Shown piece by piece: positions 1 to 5,085 of a stretch of 5,085 nt of DNA (within the stretch, counting starts at the first letter, position 1; every line of letters begins with the position of its first letter). The position numbers and the translations under genes are program-made. The notes beneath the pieces were generated by a model, which saw nothing but the letters and a program-made list of their open reading frames with translations, ran no database searches and was not told the origin of the DNA. The stretch comes from Desulfobacteraceae bacterium. GTDB lineage: Bacteria > Desulfobacterota > Desulfobacteria > Desulfobacterales > SURF-7. The stretch covers positions 1 to 5,085 of the forward strand of contig JAUXBD010000159.1 of NCBI GenBank assembly GCA_030619585.1, written 5' to 3'.

Positions 1-313
1 GCCAATCTATGTCTTCCCTTTTTCACCAACTTATTATTTTTTAACAGACAGGCCAGGGGCTTTAAAAAATCCAGTAACTGTCACTGTAGGAAGAAAACAG
101 AGAGAACAGGTCGTAAAGCAGCTTGAGGAAAAAGAGGTAAGATATATAGTCTACATTGATTTTAGGCGGTCTCTTCTTGGAGTACCGATTCATACAAGAT
201 ATCCGGAACTTATTGATTATATGCGTAAGAAATATGAACCCGAACTCATATTTGATGACACTATCATTCTTAAAAGGAAAGATGATAGTGTGCAGTCACA
301 AGCTATCAGATGA
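1..313 (+). CDS. C-terminal fragment of a probable GT-C (PMT/ArnT-like) membrane glycosyltransferase
   Basis: An open frame enters from the left edge (first full codon at base 2) and ends at TGA 311-313, giving 103 residues of a C-terminus; the start lies outside the window. The visible part begins PIYVFPFSPTYYFLTDRPG, then has a charged helix-like stretch (about residues 35-52) and a strand reading VRYIVYIDF, and ends in a hydrophilic tail. A 'Y-F-L-T-x-R-P' segment followed by a helix and an 'xVRYIV' strand resembles the soluble extracytoplasmic tail of PMT_2/ArnT-like GT-C proteins, which take sugars from polyprenyl-phosphate donors. None of the multi-helix catalytic core is in view, so the family call rests on the tail alone. 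Context supports it: a DPM1-like GT2 that would make such a donor lies downstream. The alternative is a membrane protein of unknown function with a similar tail domain. Confidence 0.6.
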   Translation, partial: PIYVFPFSPTYYFLTDRPGALKNPVTVTVGRKQREQVVKQLEEKEVRYIVYIDFRRSLLGVPIHTRYPELIDYMRKKYEPELIFDDTIILKRKDDSVQSQAIR

Positions 314-314
314 T

Positions 315-347
315 TTTGTCAAACAGCTTTATGGATATATTGACAAA
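315..347. repeat. Perfect 8-bp inverted repeat just after the upstream stop codon
   Basis: TTTGTCAA at 315-322 is matched exactly by its reverse complement TTGACAAA at 340-347, with a 17-nt spacer and arm centres 25 bp apart. The left arm starts 2 nt after the TGA of the upstream gene. The right arm contains TTGACA, the consensus -35 hexamer. As an RNA hairpin it would be weak (AT-rich arms, long loop, no U-tract after it), so a good intrinsic terminator is unlikely. It could be an operator for a dimeric regulator or chance in AT-rich DNA. Confidence 0.4.
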
Positions 348-388
348 TAGTATAATAATGATATGGGGTACAAAGTTAATATTATAAT
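328..388 (+). promoter_or_regulatory. Possible promoter region ahead of the epimerase gene
   Basis: Two exact TATAAT boxes lie in the 112-bp gap, at 351-356 and 383-388. The first has a poor -35 (TTTATG at 328-333) at 17-bp spacing. The consensus TTGACA at 340-345 is only 5 nt from it and so cannot pair with it. The second TATAAT has no good -35 at 16-18 bp. TTGACA at 340-345 could pair with TATGGG at 362-367 (16-bp spacing), but that is a poor -10. The gap is the natural place for a promoter of the block starting at 426, but no single assignment is convincing. Confidence 0.22.
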
Positions 389-425
389 TTAATGACATTA
401 TGCCAAAGTATTTTATGAGGAAAAA

Positions 426-1499
426 ATGCAACTTGAAGGATCGAAATGTCTGGTAACTGGTGGAGCGGGATTTATTGGATCACATCTCGTAGATGAACTG
501 ATTAAAAAGGGATGTTCGGTTCGTGTGTTAGACAATCTCATTAATGGAAAATTGGGGAATCTATCTCAACATTTTGATAATGACAATTTCGAGCTGTTTC
601 GGGGGACTGTTACAGATCCTTTTGATGTGCAGCGGGCATTAGAAGGAATAAATGTTGTTTTTCATTTAGCGTGTTTAGGCGTCAGATATTCTATCGTGCA
701 TCCTTTTGAAAACCATCGTGTGAATGCGGAAGGCACCCTGCTTGTATTGGAGGCAGCACTTCATGCCCATGTAAATCGCTTTGTATATTGCTCCTCATCT
801 GAAGTTTACGGAACAGCAAAATATGTTCCAATGCCGGAATCTCATCCGACACGTCCCTGTACAGTTTACGGCGGCAGTAAACTCGCGGGTGAAGCATACT
901 CAAGAGCATATTACAAAACCTTTGGGATGCCTACAGTTATAATTCGTCCATTCAATAATTATGGTCCAAGATCTCACCATGAGGGTGATGCAGGAGAGAT
1001 TATTCCAAAATCCATCGCAAGGGCTCTAAACGGAGAACCTATCATTATTTTTGGTGACGGCTCTCAAACACGGGATTTTACTTATGTTGAAGATACGGCC
1101 AAGGCGCTTGTTGCAGCAGCTGAGAATGACTCCATGATCGGACAAACCTATAATGTGGGCAATAACCTTGAAATTTCAATTAATGATCTTGCTAACAAAA
1201 TTATAGGGCTTGTACCAGATACTAAGACACAAATAGAATTCATGTCGCAGCGTCCCGGAGATGTTCTGAGATTATTTTCTGATTCTCAAAAATTCATGAA
1301 TACTAATGGTTGGAAACCGCAAATGAGTTTTGATGAAGGCTTAATGAAAACAATAGACTTTTTTCGCAATCATCCTTCAGGGGTGAAAAATCTCATGGTG
1401 AAAGAGTCAGGTAAAAACTGGGATATAGCTATGATCGCAAAAGAAGAGTATTTTCCCAAACAGCATCACTATCTAACTGAGTTACAGCATAGAGGCTAA
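426..1499 (+). CDS. NAD-dependent sugar-nucleotide epimerase/dehydratase (extended SDR)
   Basis: This 357-residue cytoplasmic enzyme probably acts on an NDP-sugar, oxidising at C4 with bound NAD+ as the first step of epimerisation, dehydration or decarboxylation. The Rossmann motif TGGAGFIGSH is at residues 11-20, with acidic D36 at the end of strand 2 favouring NAD over NADP. The catalytic set is S123-S125 in SSSEVYG and the YxxxK pair Y148/K152. RPFNNYGPR (174-182) and GDGSQTRDFTYVEDTA (210-225) are typical sugar-nucleotide binding segments. SSSEVYG lacks the Asp of the T-D-E triad of dTDP-glucose 4,6-dehydratases. The Glu and the following GTAKYVP recall LegB-type UDP-GlcNAc dehydratases and UDP-glucuronate decarboxylases, so the exact substrate and product are open. 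Residues from about 318 to 357 form a tail beyond the usual SDR end. The ATG at 426 follows GAGG at 417-420 with 5-nt spacing, a good ribosome site. Confidence 0.92.
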   Translation: MQLEGSKCLVTGGAGFIGSHLVDELIKKGCSVRVLDNLINGKLGNLSQHFDNDNFELFRGTVTDPFDVQRALEGINVVFHLACLGVRYSIVHPFENHRVNAEGTLLVLEAALHAHVNRFVYCSSSEVYGTAKYVPMPESHPTRPCTVYGGSKLAGEAYSRAYYKTFGMPTVIIRPFNNYGPRSHHEGDAGEIIPKSIARALNGEPIIIFGDGSQTRDFTYVEDTAKALVAAAENDSMIGQTYNVGNNLEISINDLANKIIGLVPDTKTQIEFMSQRPGDVLRLFSDSQKFMNTNGWKPQMSFDEGLMKTIDFFRNHPSGVKNLMVKESGKNWDIAMIAKEEYFPKQHHYLTELQHRG

Positions 1500-1550
1500 T
1501 CAATTAAATCCTTTTCACATACTTATTTTCTCATTGTTTAGAAAGGTTCT

Positions 1551-2948
1551 ATGATAAGCCAAATATTATCAAAATACCGCTATCTCTGGCCTGCTTCAGA
1601 TATAAACAATATAAAAGAATGGAGTACTTCAGCTGACAACCTTTTCTTTGAACGAACCATGCCGGAAAAAGATCAAGAGCTGTCTATTGATAGCCGCTGG
1701 CCTGCTTTTTTCCCTTCATCAATATGTGTTGTAACAACTTCAAATGGTTCCAGGATTGCATTGGAGAGATCAGTCGGTGCTACGATCGTTAATAGATTCC
1801 CCTATGTCATCGCCTTAAGTTTTTGCAGGCAACACCTGTCTGAAAGACATTATGACCGTAAACTATTTACTGAAATTATAGAAGAAAATGAATCGGTCGC
1901 CGTCCAGTTTCTACCACCTGGCCCTTCTTTTGATATGGTAATGGACGCAATCAGTACCATACCTGACGAGAACGTACACCAGCGAATAAGCGGCTCAGAT
2001 TTATCATTTCGAAAAGCAGTAACCAATACCGCGCCTGTTTTTTCTGATGCCTATATGGTCTATGAGGCCAGCCTTGTTAAACCTGGAAAGGATTTTAACG
2101 GGAATCAAATATTCGGTAGTCCCTGGGTCGATGTTGGAAGCCATCGGCTTTATTTTTTTGAGGTTAATGCAATTCAGCTCCGACAAGACATAGCTGAAGG
2201 GAAAAGTCAAATTTGCTGGCGAAGCCTTCCTGCCTGGGAACCGATTTCTGAAAAACAAGGATATCTAACAACAGATGACAGCGCGGTTCAAAAAAAAGGA
2301 TATCAAAAAGGGTACACAGCAGACTACCGTTTTCCCGGTTCAAAAACAACAGCATTTGAATCTGACAACATTGAAAACTGCATGGCGGTAAAACATCTCC
2401 CCCCACTTCCTGAGGATCAAATAGAAGTTGATAATGACAGGGCTCGATGGCCCTGTTTTTTCCCTTCTTCATTATCTTTTGTGACCACCCTGGCTGAAGA
2501 AGATGTCCCGAATATGATGCCATGTGGTTCAACCATGGTTGTCAGCCGACAACCGATGACTATTGCCATATGTATTGCCTATGCGGCTATTAACGAGCGT
2601 TACAGTCCCCGTGCGACTTTAGATTTTATTCGTCGAACAGGAAAGTTTGGGTGCGGTGTTCCTTTTATTCATGAAAATATTATTTCCGCCATACAATATA
2701 CTGGAAATATTTCATTAACAGACGATCCTGAGAAATTACAGCATGCCGGCCTCAAATGGGAACTGACAAAATATGCCCCGGCACTTTCAGCACTCCCCAT
2801 CCATTATGAATGCCGTGTTGTTGATGAGATAAGGCTTGGAACGCATTCCATGTTCCTTGGCGAGGTCAGGGGAATCCGTGTCCGTAGCGATGTAACACCT
2901 GATAACCCCCTGGAATGGTTTCCGTTAGCAGAAGTGAGAGGAACTTGA
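1551..2948 (+). CDS. Tandem double-domain flavin reductase-like split-barrel protein
   Basis: This 465-residue protein has two copies of a flavin-reductase-like FMN-binding split barrel (about 47-213 and 297-447). They share RWPxFFPSS (49-57 and 299-307), xERxxxR (98-103 and 349-354), TxxAPxxS (158-165 and 406-413) and the family-type G-x-H-xxxxxEV strand (196-205 and 430-439). Such proteins usually bind FMN or FAD as homodimers and reduce flavin with NAD(P)H for a partner oxygenase, or use the flavin themselves. No signal peptide or membrane helix is seen, so it is presumably cytoplasmic. An N-terminal segment (1-46) and a linker (about 225-296) are not recognised. The second copy keeps a NxM-like loop (N321-M322-M323) expected near flavin; the first has A70-L71-E72 there. 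The start follows GAAAGG (1541-1546) with a short 4-nt spacing. It sits between two SDR genes, which suggests a role in sugar modification, but the reaction is unknown. Confidence 0.8.
   Translation: MISQILSKYRYLWPASDINNIKEWSTSADNLFFERTMPEKDQELSIDSRWPAFFPSSICVVTTSNGSRIALERSVGATIVNRFPYVIALSFCRQHLSERHYDRKLFTEIIEENESVAVQFLPPGPSFDMVMDAISTIPDENVHQRISGSDLSFRKAVTNTAPVFSDAYMVYEASLVKPGKDFNGNQIFGSPWVDVGSHRLYFFEVNAIQLRQDIAEGKSQICWRSLPAWEPISEKQGYLTTDDSAVQKKGYQKGYTADYRFPGSKTTAFESDNIENCMAVKHLPPLPEDQIEVDNDRARWPCFFPSSLSFVTTLAEEDVPNMMPCGSTMVVSRQPMTIAICIAYAAINERYSPRATLDFIRRTGKFGCGVPFIHENIISAIQYTGNISLTDDPEKLQHAGLKWELTKYAPALSALPIHYECRVVDEIRLGTHSMFLGEVRGIRVRSDVTPDNPLEWFPLAEVRGT
1689..2891 (+). repeat. Ancient in-gene duplication of the split-barrel domain
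   Basis: The two halves of the 1551-2948 product (coded by about 1689-2189 and 2439-2891) align with an offset of about 250 residues near their starts and 234-248 nearer their ends, because the first copy carries an insertion (about 177-195) before its G-x-H strand. Resemblance is strongest where RWP-x-FFPSS is encoded (1695-1721 and 2445-2471), with a shared TTTTTTCCCTTC stretch. Elsewhere the copies are diverged, so this is an old protein-level duplication, not a recent DNA repeat. Confidence 0.75.
2938..2943 (+). promoter_or_regulatory. Ribosome binding site that decides a TTG start at 2951
   Basis: GAGGAA at 2938-2943, inside the last codons of the flavoprotein gene, lies 7 nt before the TTG at 2951-2953. 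The in-frame ATG at 2915 is preceded only by CCCCTGGA, which is a poor site. Initiation at 2951 also places the protein start directly at the Rossmann strand. Confidence 0.6.
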
Positions 2949-2950
2949 GA

Positions 2951-3826
2951 TTGAATATACTTATTCTTGGGGGGTCTGGTTTTATTGGCAATGCTGTAAT
3001 ACCGGAATTGCTTTCGAGGGGGCATAAGGTTTTTGCGACATATTGTAATCATCGACCGCTCAAGGAAAGAAGTCCGGATTTAACCTGGATTGCATGGGAC
3101 GCCACCAGGGATGCTTTGCCAGAAATTGACTGGGAAAAAATTGACACGGTTCTTCATCTCGCAAATTTTTCTGATTTGAAGAGTTTTCCTGTAAACGCAA
3201 AGTCAATGTTTCAGGTTATAGTGAATTCCACATTCAACATTTTGGATAAAGCTCATACTGCCGGGATTAAACGCGTTGTGGTCGCCTCCACAGGTCATGT
3301 TCTCCCGGATGTCAAAATCATTTATGAAGAAGACGCAACTTATGCACCAAAAAATTATTACGGCACAATAAAATCATGTTCAGAATTATTAACAACAGCT
3401 TATTCAGATATAATGGCAACAGCCGTCTTGCGTTTTTTTTATCCATACGGTGGTCCAGGGGGAGAACGTTTTTTAATTGACCGTTTGATTCAGGATGTAA
3501 AAGAGGGCAATAAAATATCAATAGAAGGAGATGACGGAATTATTATCAATCCTGTCCACCTGAATGACCTGGCACGAGGGACCGCTTTGGCTTTGGAATC
3601 TATGGCTACCGGTATTTTCCATCTGCCAGGTCCGGATCAAATATCTCTCAGGTCTTTTTTGGAACTTGTAGGTAAGCTGGTTGGATGTCAACCGATTATC
3701 AACTCTAAATCAAAAAATACACCGGGAGGGCATGCGGGCTTATATACGCGTTCTCAAGAATTACTTGGATATTCTCCTGCAATATCCCTTGAAGAAGGGT
3801 TAAAAAACATGTTGGGGTTGATATGA
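2951..3826 (+). CDS. NAD-dependent epimerase/dehydratase-family protein (small extended SDR)
   Basis: This 291-residue cytoplasmic SDR probably epimerises, reduces or dehydrates a nucleotide-linked sugar. With the TTG start it opens MNILILGGSGFIG, with the cofactor glycines at G7, G10 and G13. HLANFSD follows the fourth strand region, ASTGH (112-116) supplies the Ser/Thr, and Y137/K141 form the YxxxK pair in YYGTIK. RFFYPYGGPG (161-170) matches the R-x-x-x-x-YGPG segment of sugar-nucleotide SDRs. No acidic residue is obvious at the end of strand 2 (FATYCNHRP), so cofactor preference is unclear. It is shorter than the upstream SDR and has a different substrate region, so the two are not recent duplicates. 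An ATG at 2915 would add 12 residues (MVSVSRSERNLR) that do not fit the fold and would overlap the upstream gene by 34 bp; the TTG is 2 nt after the upstream stop. Translational coupling is likely, and the gene overlaps the next by 4 nt. Confidence 0.85.
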   Translation: MNILILGGSGFIGNAVIPELLSRGHKVFATYCNHRPLKERSPDLTWIAWDATRDALPEIDWEKIDTVLHLANFSDLKSFPVNAKSMFQVIVNSTFNILDKAHTAGIKRVVVASTGHVLPDVKIIYEEDATYAPKNYYGTIKSCSELLTTAYSDIMATAVLRFFYPYGGPGGERFLIDRLIQDVKEGNKISIEGDDGIIINPVHLNDLARGTALALESMATGIFHLPGPDQISLRSFLELVGKLVGCQPIINSKSKNTPGGHAGLYTRSQELLGYSPAISLEEGLKNMLGLI

Positions 3827-4782
3827 ATAACTCAGTAAAAAATGTTACATTGTCTGTCGTAATTCCTGCTTATAATGAAGAAGAAAACATTACACATACA
3901 CTGGAAGAGATATTGCAGGTTATTGACACCATCCCCTACATAAATAATTTTCAAATAATTGTAGTAGACGACCATTCATCTGACAACACATTTGATATTA
4001 TTAGCCAGACTAAAAAACCTGAAATAATCTGTTTGAGATTGAGCAGACGAAGCGGCAGCATGACGGCTCTAAGAGCAGGTATTGCCGAGGCCAAAGGTGA
4101 CGTTGTAGTGTGCATTTCTGCTGATGGTCAGGATGATGCTTCTTCTCTTAAGCGTATGTTGAATAAGTGGCAGAACGGCGCAGATATTGTATGGGCTCTC
4201 CGAAAAAAAAGAGACAATGAACGTACTGATATTCTTATCTTATCAAAATTATTTTATCGTATGCTCAAATGGCTTATAGCTTCCAACGATAGTTCAATAG
4301 ACATGTCTAATGCGGATTACTGTTTATTAGATAAACGGGTCGTTGATGCCGTTAATTCATGTCATGAAAAAAACACCTCACTTTTTGGGCTGATTTCATG
4401 GTTAGGCTTTAATCAGGATTTCGTTGAATATGATCGACGCGAACGCAAACGCGGTGTGTCAAAATGGAATTTCAGAAGCCGCTTAAATTATGCTAAAGAC
4501 TGGATCGTTGCTTTTTCTGGTTTACCGCTAAAACTGATGGCCGTCGTTGGTTTCATTATATCAATTATCGGTTTTTTATATGCTGCTTTAATAGTTTACT
4601 TGGCTTTATTTTCTGCAATGCCTGTCAGGGGTTGGCCAACAACGATGGTTGTCATTCTTATCACAGGCGGCATACAAATGATTATGCTGGGTACTATTGG
4701 TGAATACCTCTGGCGAAACCTGGATGAGTCAAGGAATCGCCCCTTATATTTAATTGAAAAAAGAACATCAAAAAGGACTTAA
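3823..4782 (+). CDS. GT2 polyprenyl-phosphate glycosyltransferase (DPM1/GtrB/ArnC-like)
   Basis: This 319-residue membrane-anchored enzyme is expected to transfer a sugar from a nucleotide donor to a polyprenyl phosphate on the cytoplasmic face. The GT-A domain starts LSVVIPAYNEEENI (10-23), followed by VVDDHSSDNT (47-56), LSRRSGSMTALRAGIAEAKGD (73-93) and the metal-site region SADGQDD (99-105), where S99 stands in place of the first Asp of the common DADLQD form. SKWNFRSRLNYAKDW, which ends at residue 227, is the usual amphipathic segment before the membrane. Two helices follow (about 238-263 and 273-296), and the basic end NRPLYLIEKR is typical of the family. Length and topology match GtrB-like proteins. 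It begins in an ATGA overlap with the preceding SDR, with GGGG (3814-3817) as a modest ribosome site, so coupling is likely. The product may feed a GT-C enzyme such as the one ending at 313. The sugar is not predictable. Confidence 0.92.
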   Translation: MNNSVKNVTLSVVIPAYNEEENITHTLEEILQVIDTIPYINNFQIIVVDDHSSDNTFDIISQTKKPEIICLRLSRRSGSMTALRAGIAEAKGDVVVCISADGQDDASSLKRMLNKWQNGADIVWALRKKRDNERTDILILSKLFYRMLKWLIASNDSSIDMSNADYCLLDKRVVDAVNSCHEKNTSLFGLISWLGFNQDFVEYDRRERKRGVSKWNFRSRLNYAKDWIVAFSGLPLKLMAVVGFIISIIGFLYAALIVYLALFSAMPVRGWPTTMVVILITGGIQMIMLGTIGEYLWRNLDESRNRPLYLIEKRTSKRT

Positions 4783-4886
4783 CAAAAAACCATTATAAAA
4801 AAAAATCGTTGGAAATAAATAAAAAATGAGAATGATGATAAAAACAGGTTGTATAATTAAATTTCAAATTTGGATTGCATTCTATT
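4783..4886 (+). promoter_or_regulatory. AT-rich intergenic gap with a TATAAT box ahead of the sulfotransferase gene
   Basis: This gap contains A-runs and few G or C bases. A perfect TATAAT is at 4852-4857, placed sensibly about 30 nt before the ATG at 4887, but no recognisable -35 lies 16-18 bp upstream and there is no TGn extension. No G+C-rich hairpin with a T-run is visible, so no terminator for the upstream block can be assigned. The next gene may have its own promoter or may be read through from upstream. Confidence 0.25.
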
Positions 4887-5085
4887 ATGCCAATATCGCA
4901 TAAATATAAATGCATATTTATTCATATTCCTAAAAATGGTGGAGCTTCAATCGAAGATGCTTTAGAAATGGAGCATGATGATCACACAGTTGAAGATAGA
5001 AATAGTTTATATGGGTGGTTTGTATTTTTAAATTCCGGAACGACTGCCGCTAAAACAATCGTCCGGAGGATACACCACCTAATAC
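4887..5085 (+). CDS. N-terminal part of a sulfotransferase-family protein, cut by the window edge
   Basis: An open frame from ATG 4887 runs off the right edge without a stop (66 complete codons). Residues 9-26 read CIFIHIPKNGGASIEDAL, which matches the 5'-phosphosulfate-binding loop (I-P-K-x-G-G-x-S) of PAPS-dependent carbohydrate sulfotransferases; K16, G18, G19 and S21 are the key positions. N17 and A20 replace the commoner Thr residues. The later 3'-phosphate motif (RNPxxR type) would lie beyond the window and cannot be checked. Members of this family sulfate glycans or other small acceptors, which suits a surface-polysaccharide locus. The start is chosen because the loop strand begins a few residues after it; the ribosome site is poor (only GGA at 4872-4874, 12 nt upstream). 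The gene is more AT-rich at its beginning than the preceding ones and stands apart from the coupled block. Confidence 0.72.
   Translation, partial: MPISHKYKCIFIHIPKNGGASIEDALEMEHDDHTVEDRNSLYGWFVFLNSGTTAAKTIVRRIHHLI

Noticed and set aside
156..350. A 64-codon open frame beginning MILGGLFLEY
   Set aside because: It overlaps the 1-313 coding frame in another register, has no family features, and the overlapped frame makes a coherent protein tail.
340..356. TTGACA followed by TATAAT as a strong consensus promoter
   Set aside because: Both hexamers are perfect but only 5 nt apart, so they cannot serve together as -35 and -10.
691..909. Minus-strand open frame inside the first SDR gene
   Set aside because: It lies wholly within a strongly supported gene and its translation shows no recognisable domain.
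1500..1550. Terminator or promoter between the first SDR and the flavoprotein gene
   Set aside because: The 51-bp gap shows no hairpin with a T-run and no convincing promoter pair, only the ribosome site at 1541-1546.
2004..2532. Two overlapping minus-strand open frames in the flavoprotein gene
   Set aside because: They are antisense to a gene with clear repeated domains, have low-complexity translations and no supporting ribosome site or family resemblance.
2804..3052. Minus-strand open frame across the flavoprotein/SDR junction
   Set aside because: It is antisense to two coupled genes and has no recognisable product.
3318..3521. Minus-strand open frame in the second SDR gene
   Set aside because: It is antisense to the catalytic YxxxK region of a well-supported SDR.
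1..5085. CRISPR arrays, tRNA or rRNA genes, insertion sequences
   Set aside because: No spaced direct repeats, cloverleaf-like segments, transposase motifs or terminal inverted repeats of mobile elements were seen by eye on either strand.

Overview
The window is a piece of an AT-rich bacterial cell-surface glycan (O-antigen, exopolysaccharide or glycan-decoration) locus. All recognisable genes are on the + strand. The gene content implies a Gram-negative-type envelope: a DPM1/GtrB-like polyprenyl-phosphate sugar transferase and the tail of what looks like a GT-C membrane glycosyltransferase. No marker gene is present, so taxonomy cannot be fixed. A desulfobacterial or similar AT-rich proteobacterial host would fit, but that is only a guess.

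Layout. Bases 1-313 are the C-terminal end of a protein resembling the soluble tail of PMT/ArnT-like (GT-C) glycosyltransferases. A 112-bp gap follows, holding a perfect 8-bp inverted repeat and TATAAT-like boxes. Next comes a compact block of four genes. The first is an extended-SDR sugar-nucleotide epimerase/dehydratase (426-1499). The second is a 465-residue protein made of two tandem flavin-reductase-like split-barrel domains (1551-2948). The third is a second, smaller NAD-dependent epimerase-like SDR, best started at a TTG (2951-3826). The fourth is a GT2 polyprenyl-phosphate glycosyltransferase with two C-terminal membrane helices (3823-4782). The last three are tightly coupled, with a 2-nt gap and then a 4-nt ATGA overlap. 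An AT-rich 104-bp gap separates this block from the N-terminal part of a sulfotransferase-family protein (4887 to the window edge).

Working model (inference). The two SDR enzymes, possibly with the flavoprotein, make or modify an unusual nucleotide sugar. The GT2 enzyme loads a sugar onto a polyprenyl phosphate, a GT-C enzyme such as the one ending at 313 transfers it outside the cytoplasmic membrane, and the sulfotransferase may add sulfate. The most unusual part is the double split-barrel flavoprotein embedded between the two SDR genes. Its two halves clearly descend from a duplication but differ at a loop that usually helps contact flavin, so it may be a single-chain pseudo-dimer with one specialised site. 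Its reaction is unknown.
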